Of a DNA stretch of 64,000 bases, positions 1 to 11,558 are shown piece by piece. Every line of letters starts with the position of its first letter. Within the stretch, counting starts at the first letter, position 1. The notes below the pieces were generated by a model. The model had not been told where the DNA came from. It did not search any database and saw only the letters and a program-made list of their open reading frames with translations. Source of the stretch: Bolinopsis microptera (taxonomy: Eukaryota; Ctenophora; Tentaculata; Lobata; Bolinopsidae). A program made the position numbers and the translations under genes. The DNA lies in NCBI RefSeq assembly GCF_026151205.1, contig NC_087072.1:15887669-15951668 (forward strand). The letters are read 5' to 3'.

Positions 1-1167
1 GACTTTGACAAATTATAAGAGTTATTATAAGAGACTATTTCATTATATAATCATTGTTTTTAACCTATTTACGATTTCGTATCATTTTTTGTGACAATGT
101 AAACATAAACTGATCTTAACTTGCATCAACTGCATTGTCATCATATAAAGTTTTCTCGCCTTTCAAATCAAAATCAGATATAAATAATTCGCCCAAAATT
201 TAAAATTCCATATATTGTGACAGAATTAACCTCATTTCCCAATAACCAAGTGCCTGTATTAGCTAACTATTCAAAACGACATATTTTAGGGCTATGATGG
301 GTACATCAACCATCAAATAATGAGTTAAAAGGGTTTTGAGGACACCTCACAGTAGAATAGAGGTATGGTATTCTGACTGTGACAAAGTTACCCAAATATT
401 GCCTTGTAACCGTTCGATCCGTGCCCTTTAACCAACGTTGTATCATAATTGTTAGATTGACCTAATCTACTATATTTCAGACCAAGGGATGATAATTAGA
501 CAACTACAGTTAACTAAGTCACACAAAATGTGACATTTGAAACATTATAGTGCTTAACAACAATAGATTTTCTTTCTGAGCAGTGCATATGGGAGTATGT
601 GTTACGTGGCTAATGTTCAGAACTTCTGAACGTGCTAGGTTAATAGATGTCAAAATTAAGCCACTTACGTCGAAAACGCTATTATTTTTGTTTACCAATA
701 TCCTCAAACTCAAATGAACGTGTCCGTATACACACAAACCTTTTTTCAGGACATGGTTGCCTGTACTTTGCAAAAGACATATCATAATTTTTGATAACTA
801 CGATAAATGGTGCCAGCTGGCTGTTTTTCACTTGTGGGTTGTCAGAGAAAGTCACTTTAAAATAGCCATTTCTCAGTTCTAACACACTATTTTGAATGGC
901 TATAGATAAATTGTTATTGTAGATTTTAATGTGGCCAAGCAAAAACGCACAAATGTTTCCGTGGCCCAGCTACAAACCACCAAGAACTGGCTATGGGCTT
1001 GCTTCACACACCGTGCTAGCGCTGGGAAGCCACAGAAAAAGAAAACTTGTATCTGGGAGGAAATTTTAAACTTTATGGATCTGGGCATATTTGTAGATTT
1101 ATACGTCATATAAAATATAATTAAAGTAGTCAATCCCCAATATTTACAATGCTCTTATAACTTTTAG
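1..1167. other. No gene seen upstream of UBLCP1 exon
   Basis: I looked here for exons encoding the N-terminal ubiquitin-like domain expected of UBLCP1 and found none in any frame on either strand. Short open frames exist, but none has recognisable domains or convincing splice signals. The missing 5' exons probably lie upstream of the window. Confidence 0.5.
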
Positions 1168-4100
1168 GCGACGACTGCGCCAGAAAACATGCCGGACGTT
1201 GTGGATGACTTTGAAGTACCAGAGGAGGTAATGCTGAGGATCAGTGAGAGACCTGAGAATCTGGACAAGGTAGCAAATAGAGTACTAAAGTACGAGTTCA
1301 AGAAGAAGTTTCATGATTTTAGGGAAGGAAAGAAGTTACTTGTCCTTGATATTGATTACACTCTATTTGGTAAGCAATACTTTATTAGCGCGTGTTTACA
1401 GTTTGTTACCTTTAATTTTTGTATAGTACAGTCAAATCCGTCCTAATTTAAGCCTTTGTCGGACAAAATTCGCAACAAAGCGATTTTAACGGGATATGGT
1501 CGGGACAGGTCCCAGGAATCATTCCAGAGAGTTCCCAAAATCCTCGACTTCAGGAAAATCCACAATTACCACTTTTTTACCACTTTTTTACCACTTTTTT
1601 ACCACTTTGGTTTTCCGCAAATAAGTCACGTTCTGAATATCCTAGAAGATTCTAGTTTAAAGCATTGTGTTTAGAAAACAAAGAAAAACAACTTTTTCTT
1701 AAACAACTTTTTCAAAAATAAATTATTTAATTAATTAATTAAATAATTAATAAATTTTCAAATATTTCAAAAATACATTTTCAGCGGCCAGGTAGCGCAG
1801 TTGGTTAGAACGCCTGTCTTACAATCGTTAGGTTGCGAGTTCGAAACCCACTGACTGCCTGGTCGTGGGGTGAGCGTCGTCGACGTTCAGCTAAGGATCA
1901 TGAGTGGTCTATGCAGCCCCCCGGTCTACTCAGCCGAATACTCGAGAAATCGGGTGTGAGGGTTAAATGAGGAGCTGCACATTGCAGCAAAGTCTCGGAC
2001 GAAGAAAGTATGGTACACACTACCTTAACCGTCACTGGCCAAAAAAGATCCTTCGGCTTCCTGTAATTGGCTGGTTGCACTTGTGTAACATTGTGGCTGT
2101 TGGAATACACCGAAGTAAAATAAGTGTCTAGATAAAAAAAAAAAAAAAATAAAGAATGTTCACAATTACATTCCACGTATATTGAACTAATTTTTATGAA
2201 AATTTTGAAAATTTTCACTTACAATATTTTGGACTTGTAACATTTTCGAAATTTGTAAAGAAAAACCAATATTTACCACTTTTTACCACATTGAATCTCC
2301 GCTAATAAAACGACTTCTGAATGTCGTAGAAGGTTCTAGATTGAACCAATGTGTTCAAAATATAAAAGAGAACAACTTTTTATCTGACAATCTTTGGATT
2401 AGATAATTGAATTAAATAATTAATTGAATTAAATAATTAATTAAATAATAATTAAATTTTTAAAAATTTCAAAATATAATTTTTATCAAAAATATTTGCC
2501 GTGACGTAAAACGTAAAATGAATTTACTTGAATAACAGAACATACACCGTCACATAGATAAGATAACAGATTAAAAAAATCCAGATAAATGGAATAAACG
2601 GTAAAATATCCAAATTTTGTACGATACTATTATAGCTTATAACTATTTACACATCATATCTCTCGACTTAGTGTTGTGCTTAACTAAATTGTTAAACTGG
2701 TTTGTTTGGAAGCGTAAGCTTCAGCTTTACTTTATGTTGACTTCTCTTCCTAAAAATGTTGAATCTGCTAAAAATCGAGGACTAAAATCACACGAAATAG
2801 TTAATATTTTGACAAAAGAAGAACACATCGTGTGCCTGATACTGTACGCGTGCAGATTCTATGTAAGTAGCTGTCAACTAATATATGTACAATAATAGTA
2901 ATATATGTACAATAATAGTAATATGTTTTTACCGTTTTACTTTCAAGTTTGATTTCAGCGGAGAGCGCAACTAGAGGCATTCTTAACCAATACAATGTTT
3001 TAATTTACCAGGCAAATAAGGAGTTAGTTTCGGTGAATAGCTTTAAGAGGTCCTATTCTTTATCCTGACGCCTCTTATACCTTGTATAAATAAACAAATC
3101 AACGCACCACAGGTTGGATCAACAACCCCTGGTCACTGAACGAAATTAAACGGCAGTACAACGGCATGACTAATTCAGCTCAGAGTGACGTCTTGTGTGT
3201 ATTATTGCAGACAGTGACCATAGACCAGTTCCAAAGATTCATATCTAGCCTAGCGGTTAGAGCATCCGCCTTCTGCGCAGAAGGTTCAGGGTTCGAATCC
3301 CAGTGTCACCTAGTCTAGGGAGTAGCTAAGGATCCATTGGATCTATGCGATCTCAACGGTCGACTCAACCGAATGATAGGAAACTTAATTGAGGGTTAAA
3401 TGAGGAGGGTACCTGTTAAAAGTTCAAGAAACTTCCTAGGATACCCCTTCAGTGCATACTGTAAACATAGTGCTATTAACTATTATATCGGCCAATGAAG
3501 AGGAGTCCGTTGTAAATGAGGCAGGACCATCTTTAGTCCACGAACACAGTTTAAACAAATTTCAATTCTGTAACGTAGAGATCGCACCAAATGATGAATC
3601 CTCGAACCGGATTACAGACAGGGATAGTACACATATGTTAGGCTCTTACTAAGTTATCAATTCGCTCGCCCAAAAATTTCACGTGACTTTCTCCGTAGCT
3701 TAGTGCACTAGATTCCCACTTTCGGAATCGTTCTGAATAGCCGATCCTTACCAACTCCGTGGATCCGACTGGTGGTGTCTGATCCAGTGAAAGCGTGGCA
3801 CAGAAATCGTGCAGAAAGCCCAATTACGGTATCGTAGCACCCTGTCACGTGATAAGCGATTAGGTAATCATTGATAACCCAATCAATTTCGCTAACGAGA
3901 TAAACAAATTGCTTGATAACTTCGTCATTTTCAATCCGTTTCGCACATCGTTTTGCAGATGTTTTGATTTGCAGAGAGGCAGTTGAGTGGTCTACAGGTC
4001 TAATCAAGTTGATGTTTCTGTAATTGGTGATGATACTGATTTGCTTGTCATTTTACTGCACATGACAAAACACTTTGCATTTGACCACCTACTGTTTCTC

Positions 4101-7026
4101 ACCACCAAGAGATCACTAGATGAAGCTAGACTTTCAGGTCTTGAACAGAAGTCGCAATCTTTAACAGCAGACATCAAGTGCGAACAGCTCCTGCCAACAT
4201 CTGGGGCAGCTGAACAACATTATTATCGTGTTTACCATCAGCTGCAGGCGTGGGATGAGAATGACCTAGATCCGATAAGCTGGGGATGGAAGATGAACAA
4301 ATTATTCAGAACAATGGGACACATGTACCAGTGACCACTCTTATGAGTACAGCTCCGAAAAAGCTCATTCAAAAAATCAGTTGCAACTGTTTAAAGTCAG
4401 GTTGTGGCAATGCTTGTTCATGCAGAAAAGCAGGAATACATTGTGGATCAACCTGCCTCAAATGTCAGGATCCAATTGCACCAATGTGCCAGCTGAGGAC
4501 TCATAAGTTAGACTCTTATCTAGTATATATGGTTATATAAAGTACTACTTCGATTTCCCGATTAAATTAATGAAAATTTGTTAATTATTCGTGATATGTA
4601 ATTTTAAAATATTTTGATCAAAAATAATTTGTATAATTTTTGAATATTTGTTTAATAATCGAATTAACTAATTAATTAATTATCTAATCCAAAGGTTGTC
4701 GGATAAAAAGTTGTTCTCTTTTATATTTTGAACACATTGGTTCAATCTAGAACCTTCTACGACATTCAGAAGTCGTTTTATTAGCGGAGATTCGATGTGG
4801 TAAAAAGTGTTAAATATTGGTTTTTATTTACAAATTTCGAAAATTTTACAAGTCCAAAATATTGTAAGTGAAAATTTTCAAAATTTTCATAAAAATTAGT
4901 TCAATATACGTGGAATGTAATTGTGAACATTTTTTACGAAAATGTATTTTTGAAATATTTGAAAATTTATTAATTATTTAATTAATTAATTAAATAATTT
5001 ATTTTTGAAAAAGTTGTTAAAGAAAAAGTTGTTCTTCGTTGTTTTCTGAACACAATGCTTTAAACTAGAATCTTCTACATTCTAGGATATTCAGAACGAG
5101 ACTTATTTGCGGAAAACCAAAGTGGTAAAAAGGTGGTAAAAAAGTGGTAACTGTGGATTTTCCTGAAGTCGAGGATTTTGGGAACTCTCTGGAATGATTC
5201 CTGGGACCTGTCCCGACCATATCCCGTTAAAATCGCTTTGTTGCGAATTTTGTCCGACAAAAAGACGGATTTGACTGTACTAGTACTGATTCACGCAATT
5301 TTACTTTCCCAGTAGCTGTTCAAAACTCACTGCGTATCTAAAACTGTCACCCTTGAAAACATAGGGTGGTTTGTTATTTCGGTTATGTTGGTACATATGT
5401 TTATATCTTGATGAAATTATGGATAAACATGTTCCTATGATCAGATCACAAATCCTGTGCTGAGCGGGGTGAGGAGTTGATGAGACCTGGTCTACATGAG
5501 TTCCTCTCCGTAGTTTACTCCGAGTACGACATCGTCATCTGGTGTGAGTATTCTCTCCAGTGTATCCAATGCTACAAGTTATTCTCAACGATTTTACGTT
5601 TTTAAAAGACGGCATTCCTACCATGTAATTTTACTAATAACAATGGAACTTATGATCAGTTTCGTATTTGGCTGATTTCCAGATATTGAATACCTCTCCC
5701 CTCAGCCGCTACAGGTATGAAGTGGATAGAAGCTAAGATGGCAGAGTTGGGGGTCCTGAAGAACCCCAGCTACAAGGTTGCCATGTTGGTTGATGATGGA
5801 GCTATGATAACGGTTCAGGATGAGGAGGGTCATGTCGTCAGGTAACTTAGTAACCTAGTAACCTAGTAACCTAGTAACTAAGTAACAAGTAACCTAGTAA
5901 CCAAATACTTCATATCTGTGGTAAGATAAAAGTAGTTTTGATAGTCGACGACTGTTTTAATCGTAATCCACCCAGTAAATTATGGTCCATTTCAAGATAT
6001 TTCAAAAACTACCATACCAGCATACTATCAGACATCAGTACCATATATTTGCAGTCATCATTAACGAACCTGCAGGTGTAAGCCGCTAGGAGTGTTGTGG
6101 GGAAAGTTCCCCCAATTTTCTGCAAAGAACTCCGTTATCTTCGATGATGTTAGGCACAACTTCCTAATGGCACCCAAGAGCGGTCTCAAGGTAAAATTTA
6201 GTTGAACTTTCTTAAAGATATAATTTTACTACGATCGAATGTTCGAGATTCCAAAAATCGAGCTAAGGTGTGAGAAATTTATAAATTCATGGTATAGGAA
6301 GATGTCTCAGTCTAACGATATTCACTCGAAACTTAACCCAACCATTTGTCCAGATCAAGGCCTACAGGAAAGCACACAAGAACAGAGGGACAGACAGGGA
6401 ACTGTTAAAGTTAGCCCGGTACCTAATGTCGGTAGCAGATAAGGACTTCACCTCACTCAACCATGATCGGTGGGAAAGGTAAGGCTGTTTGTTTATCTTA
6501 GTTTTGCGTGGTGATGCATGATGTCTGTACTGTGATCATGGTCGCTCTAATTTGCTGATTGATCGCTCTTGTTTTTTCGCTCACGGATTTAATCGGCTAA
6601 AATCATAGCATTCGTGCTAATCACACTTTCATTTTTGTGATGTACTCTCGCAACTGTGGTGATTTTATTAGCGTGCCCTCTTTTATACACGATTTATTAT
6701 CTGGTAAAGTAACTAATAACTATGCATGTCGACTGTCATGTCTGACGATTCTTTCTCTTCAGTCTCAAATTTGCATATAATTTTTCGCATCCTTACGAAA
6801 TTATAACTAAAAATCCGTCTTGTTTGTTGCTTATAAAGCACCTTTTTAATGATTATTTTATCTTATTTGACTCCAACAGCCGATTTCTTGTACTGTGGCA
6901 GTGATAGGCAAGCCTTTAAAGTTTAAAGATTCCACCTCCAAGCTTTTTATTATTCTACCTTTTATATTTAGATATTGTGAAAAGCACGGCATAACGTTTG
7001 AAGACCTTCTGGTGAACGATTCGTGA
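1168..7026 (+). CDS. UBLCP1: UBLCP1-like nuclear proteasome/CTD phosphatase, 3' part of gene
   Basis: Six exons join in phase: 1168-1369, 5445-5543, 5706-5841, 6076-6190, 6354-6478 and 6972-7026. From the ATG at 1189 they give 236 residues, matching the phosphatase part of UBLCP1 (about 318 residues in human). The HAD/FCP catalytic motif LDIDYTLF (DxDxT) ends the first exon. It is followed by MRPGLHEFL, the IWSAT motif, [10 protein letters not shown] and the second acidic motif [10 protein letters not shown]. The last exon encodes only 18 residues. UBLCP1 dephosphorylates proteasome subunits, and in vitro the RNA polymerase II CTD, in the nucleus. The ubiquitin-like domain is not in the window; seven codons before the ATG stay open after a good acceptor, so the ATG is probably internal. 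Intron 1 is filled by a transposon. Compared with human, about four residues are missing before KPLGVLWG. Confidence 0.92.
1783..2153 (+). mobile_element. tRNA-derived SINE with poly(A) tail
   Basis: The head has a tRNA-like A box (GTAGCGCAGTTGGTTAGA) and B box (GTTCGAAACC), with CCAGGTA and TGCCTGG forming a six-of-seven acceptor stem. A non-tRNA body follows, containing GTGAGGGTTAAATGAGGAG, and then an A-tract at about 2133-2149. The opposite transposon arm (around 4925-4935) lacks this block and shows the uninterrupted empty site, so the borders are well defined. The tRNA source looks Val-like (anticodon TAC), but the stem is degenerate. Confidence 0.8.
3243..3440 (+). mobile_element. Second tRNA-derived SINE with a different tRNA head
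   Basis: The head TAGCCTAGCGGTTAGAGC and the B box GGGTTCGAATCCC mark a tRNA-derived promoter. Its anticodon arm is the palindrome CCTTCTGCGCAGAAGG. The downstream body shares AGCTAAGGATC and GAGGGTTAAATGAGGAG with the SINE at 1783-2153, although the heads differ. No long A tail is visible. It lies in the transposon core, upstream of the decayed coding fragments. Confidence 0.7.
3671..4007 (-). pseudogene. Inverted fragment of a DTDLL/Cys-tail repeated-gene family
   Basis: The minus strand encodes [20 protein letters not shown]. This matches the HA(I/F)TGCDTTSRxxGxGK block of an abundant uncharacterised invertebrate protein family that occurs in many copies and behaves like transposon cargo. 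In intact members this block lies between the DTDLL block and the PPTSAAA/WGWK block. Here it is on the opposite strand to both and upstream of them, so the gene is broken by an internal inversion. Confidence 0.6.
3987..4540 (+). pseudogene. DTDLL/WGWK/Cys-tail family gene fragment
   Basis: Two overlapping frames (3987-4334 and 4286-4540) encode, in family order, [41 protein letters not shown], and a Cys-rich tail with [20 protein letters not shown]. These are hallmarks of a repeated invertebrate family of unknown function; I recognise it from its motifs. The frame shift near 4290-4334 and the missing [10 protein letters not shown] block, which lies inverted just upstream, show that it is a pseudogene. 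It is probably the relic cargo of the enclosing inverted-repeat element. Confidence 0.7.
5842..5905 (+). repeat. 8-bp tandem repeat AGTAACCT starting at a splice donor
   Basis: About seven to eight copies of AGTAACCT run directly from the donor of UBLCP1 exon 3 (AG then GTAACTTAG). Each unit carries a donor-like GTAAC. Confidence 0.85.
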
Positions 7027-7776
7027 CAGCTTTGCAGTCCTCACTAATACCAGAACCTATCATATCGGGTACCGCAACTTTACTATGAGGGTACCATGAC
7101 CGTACCTTGGGAGTACCCTTACCGTACCATATTTTCAAAGGAATGGGAAATTCTATTAGCGGGGTTATTTCGTCGAACTGTGAACTGTATCAGTTAATAC
7201 TCCGAGATTTTTGGAATTATACGAAAATATTTAAGTTATGTATTTGAAAACAAAGCTGAGTTTATATGAAAACAGTATTATTGTGAGCCTTATGTATCTC
7301 ACTACGCGATAACATTTAAAGGTTCATCTTATCTTACAATTGTGATTTGACGATATAATGACCAATATAATGGTCAGTCAATCATTCCTCTACATAATTA
7401 TTTCAATCCATTCTTTTATCTTCTAAAAAAACCGGCGACATTTTGTTGAAAATTAACGCTATTTCCTTACCTGTTTCATTGAGAGGAAGGATCCTGCGCG
7501 TGCGTGGTCGCTGCCTCGTTTCGCCTGATCACTCGTCAATTTATACTCACTTTTTCTCTCTCCTATTTCAAGCTTTCTTCAAAGGATACGATTCTAGATC
7601 TAGATAAAGTCTTTTCATTTCATTTACAAGTACGCTTTTTTAATCATATCCTCGGCCTGCATTTCGACAAAATGTATTAGAATTTTATTCAATGTTTGTT
7701 GATGAGGCTTCAAGTAGAATAACACAGAGTGTCGTTTTCCATTTTATTGTATTCGTTATTGGTTTATAAATACTAG
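7027..7776. other. UBLCP1 3' flank, no gene seen
   Basis: Probable 3' UTR followed by AT-rich intergenic DNA. A short cluster of GTACC-containing microrepeats lies at about 7068-7130. I see no coding signal. Confidence 0.5.
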
Positions 7777-10700
7777 AGTAGCAGAGAGGAGTTGAGTGTG
7801 CACTTCGATGTCCACAATTTCTGACCACACAGGGTCCTTCATTAGGTCGTTCTAAACCAAAATCATCTAGGTACCCAATTTGTGTCGCTAGTCCTAGTGC
7901 TACAGGGCATATTTTCTAAATTGCCCTCAGTCGCGAATGGGGATTTTTGTATTTTGGCCCCTGAAGATCGTAGAGGCTTCATTTTTAGCTTAAAATGACC
8001 GCAATGGGCATGTTTATATACAACTTATGAATCAATATGTGGTCTAAAATTGTTTGTTTCCGAGATATCTGCAAAAAACTAATTTTAAGCTCAGGCGTAG
8101 GCACAAATTTCATCACATTTGTATCTCAGCTTCTGAAGGTCTTAGAGACTCAAACTTTAGCTTAAAATGACCGCAATGCACATTATGTGTTTATATTGAC
8201 ACTATAAAGGTCATATAAAGGCCCAAAATGCTTACTTTTGGGAAAAATCCAGAAAAACTGATTTTCACTGGGGCGAGTGAAAATAATCTACTCTAGAGGC
8301 TAATTGAAATCGAGTATGCAGTTTGGTGTCTACAACTTTCCTAGAAACCAGGTCCTTTGTAAGGTCATTCTGGATCAGAATTGATAAGGTACACAATTTC
8401 TATCAGTAGTTCCAACCCTAGGGGGGAAATTTATAAATTACCCTCAGGCGCAAATATATGACTTTTGTATCTCGGCTTCTGAACGTTGTAGGGGCCTCTC
8501 TTTTAGCTCACACTAACTGCAAAGGCCACATTTACATACAAGCTATAAAGCAACAGATGGTTTATAGTGCTTTTTTTTATTAAATACTTTTCAAATTTTA
8601 CAGAGTACAGCAATAGATGAATATAAAATAGAATCGTTCAAAATATCGCCCCCATCTGTAAAATATGATGGGCACCCAAACACGGTAAACACATAGTGAA
8701 CTATGTCCGCAGTAACTTGGACCCATTCAAAGTTTTGGAGGTATTCATTAAAAACTGTTTTAACTTTCGTGCATCCTGAAATAGTAACATCAAACGTCAT
8801 GTACTTAATTTTGTTATCCCGGGCTAAAAAAGTCTTACAGACACATTACTTGCAGCACAGCATACTGTTCAGCATGAACACATTCAGATAATATTTATGA
8901 AGCAACACAATTCAGTTTCAGAAGCTCCTTCCAGCTATCTTGTCTTATCCCCAAATGTATACATCTGACCATCTCTCTGGTTACTTCGAACTACCTCAAT
9001 CCCCAAATTTATACATGAACATCTAACTATCTCGTTATAGCTACCACAAGTTGGGCTCTCTCCAGTACTGTTTGACTATTATTGACTCTCTTGTTGCTTC
9101 CATCTCGTTAAAGCTAAGGCTCGACCGGGACTGCTTTTTTGACCGGGACTGGGACTGGGAAAAAGTGCTGGGACCGGGATTAAGACCGGGATAAGGGATC
9201 AGGATTAAGCCGGGATCCCGGTCTTAGCATAAGTTGGACTCTCTCCAGTCTCCAGTACTGTTTGGCTATTATAGCTAATCAACTCCAATCCAACCTCATG
9301 TAGTAGAATCTACTTTTAGTTTCCTTCAATTCTGCTACCTCCACTCTAGCAATCTCCGAATGCTACTTCCTGCTCTATCCAGCTTCCACCAACACTCAAT
9401 AATTGTTGTTTAAATGTTACCACTAGCACCTGCAAATTCTAGCCCTATCCAGAAACCTCAGGGCTCAGACTTACTCCTACTCTGTTCAGCTATCACCAGC
9501 ACCTGCAAATTCTAGCACTTATTCCAGCAACCTCAGACTACTTTCTGCTCTATCCAGCTAACACTAGCAAACGGTACCCACAAATTTTAGCTTCTTCTAG
9601 CTACTTCGGGCTACATCCATCCTTATTCAGTTGGTTGAGCACTCTCAAATTCTATCTGTTTTTATCTAATTAAGGTTACCTCCAGGCTCCAGCTAGAATT
9701 TGAGGGTGCTTGTACTATCTGGATATAGCATAAGGTAGGGTGAGTGTGCTGGATAGGGCTAGAATTTGCAGGTGCTAGTGGTAGCTCAACAACAATTAGT
9801 GGGTGTTGGTGGAAGCTAGATAGAGCAGGAAGTAGCATTCAGAATTTGCTAGAAATAGCAGGTTTCCTCTTCCTCAATGAGCTGGAAACAGTTGAATGCA
9901 GCTGAGTCAGCCGGAAAGAGCCAGAATAAATTGTTGCTGGTGGTGCTATAAAAGGCAAGAGGTAGCTTAAGTTAAGTTTCCTAGAAAGAGCAGAAGTTGG
10001 AGGGGCCAGGCGGCCTTGCAGTAGTAGCTAAATAGATGTAGCCGAAGTACGTGAAAAGAGCTGGAATTGGTGGTTTCTGCCCACTGATGGTACCTGTATA
10101 GAGCAGGAGGTAGCATTCAGAGGTTGCTAGAAATAGCTACAATTATTATTACGTGTTGGTGGTAGCTGGGTAGAATAGGCATGGCATAGAGGTAGCAGAA
10201 TTAAAGATAGCTAAAAGTAGATTCTACTTCATGAGGTGGGATTGAAGTTGATTAGCCAAAATAGTCAAACAGTACTGGAGAGAGCCCAACTTGTGGTAGC
10301 TATAACGAGATAGTTAGATGTTCATGTATAAATTTGGGGATTGAGGTAGTTCGAAGTAACCAGAGAGATGGTCAGATGTATACATTTGGGGATAAGACAA
10401 GATAGCTGGAAGGAGCTTCTGAAACTGAATTGTGTTGCTTCATAAATATTATCTGAATGTGTTCATGCTGAACAGTATGCTGTGCTGCAAGTAATGTGTC
10501 TGTAAGACTTTTTTAGCCCGGGATAACAAAATTAAGTACATGACGTTTGATGTTACTATTTCAGGATGCACGAAAGTTAAAACAGTTTTTAATGAATACC
10601 TCCAAAACTTTGAATGGGTCCAAGTTACTGCGGACATAGTTCACTATGTGTTTACCGTGTTTGGGTGCCCATCATATTTCACAGATGGGGGCGATATTTT

Positions 10701-11558
10701 GAACGATTCTATTTTATATTCATCTATTGCTGTACTCTGTAAAATTTGAAAAGTATTTAATAAAAAAAAGCACTATAAACCCTCTGTTGCTTTATAGCTT
10801 GTATGTAAATGTGGCCTTTGCAGTTAGTGTGAGCTAAAAGAGAGGCCCCTACAACGTTCAGAAGCCGAGATACAAAAGTCATATATTTGCGCCTGAGGGT
10901 AATTTATAAATTTCCCCCCTATTGTTGGAACTACTGATAGAAATTGTGTACCTTATCAATTCTGATCCAGAATGACCTTACAAAGGACCTGGTTTCTAGG
11001 AAAGTTGTAGACACCAAACTGCATACTCGATTTCAATTAGCCTCTAGAGTAGATTATTTTCACTCGCCCCAGTGAAAATCAGTTTTTCTGGATTTTTCCC
11101 AAAAGTAAGCATTTTGGGCCTTTATATGACCTTTATAGTGTCAATATAAACATGTGCATTGCGGTCATTTTAAGCTAAAGTTTGAGTCTCTAAGACCTTC
11201 AGAAGCTGAGATACAAATGTGATGAAATTTGTGCCTACGCCTGAGCTTAAAATTAGTTTTTTGCAGATATCTCGGAAACAAACAATTTTAGACCACATAT
11301 TGATTCATAAGTTGTATATAAACATGCCCATTGCGGTCATTTTAAGCTAAAAATGAAGCCTCTACGATCTTCAGGGGCCAAAATACAAAAATCCCCATTC
11401 GCGACTGAGGGCAATTTAGAAAATATGCCCTGTAGCACTAGGACTAGCGACACAAATTGGGTACCTAGGTGATTTTGGTTTAGAACGACCTAATGAAGGA
11501 CCCTGTGTGGTCAGAAATTGTGGACATCGAAGTGCACACTCAACTCCTCTCTGCTACT
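7777..11558. mobile_element. 3.8-kb foldback/palindromic element
   Basis: The sequence starting AGTAGCAGAGAGGAGTTGAG at 7777 returns as its reverse complement ending at 11558. The arms stay nearly identical toward the centre: the 62- and 69-residue frames at 8591-8891 recur exactly, inverted, at 10449-10749. Arm similarity falls in the inner kilobase (about 9300-10150), which is made of loose repeats of CACCTGCAAATTCTAG-like words. Each arm is itself a diverged tandem duplication: the block from about 7777 to 8060 resembles about 8290 to 8560. No transposase is recognisable. It could be a foldback transposon, a non-autonomous long-TIR element, or an inverted duplication. Confidence 0.75.
9084..9231 (+). 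repeat. GGGA-rich insertion present in only one palindrome arm
   Basis: The left arm has repeated GACCGGGA/CTGGGA words, flanked by two copies of CTCTCTCCAGTACTGTTTG. The right arm at about 10255-10290 lacks this segment and has one flank copy. It therefore arose after the palindrome formed, by insertion or local duplication. Its spaced G runs are compatible with quadruplex formation. Confidence 0.65.

Larger units (their letters stand above)
1427..5279. mobile_element. DNA transposon with ~700-bp terminal inverted repeats in UBLCP1 intron 1
   Basis: The ends read TACAGTCAAATCCGTC at 1427 and its reverse complement ending at 5279, so a TA target duplication is possible, as in Tc1/mariner-type insertions. 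The left arm (about 1427-2490) and right arm (about 4570-5279) are inverted copies: the frame at 1456-1674 reappears almost unchanged on the minus strand at 5075-5260. The left arm is longer only because a SINE sits in it. The core carries decayed fragments of a repeated invertebrate gene family. The element occupies nearly the whole 4.07-kb intron. The superfamily is not settled. Confidence 0.8.

Noticed and set aside
931-1113. Upstream exon of UBLCP1
   Set aside because: The 60-residue frame does not resemble a ubiquitin-like domain and lacks a convincing donor.
1781-1865. Functional tRNA gene
   Set aside because: The anticodon arm pairs poorly and a SINE body with an A tail follows; it is a SINE head.
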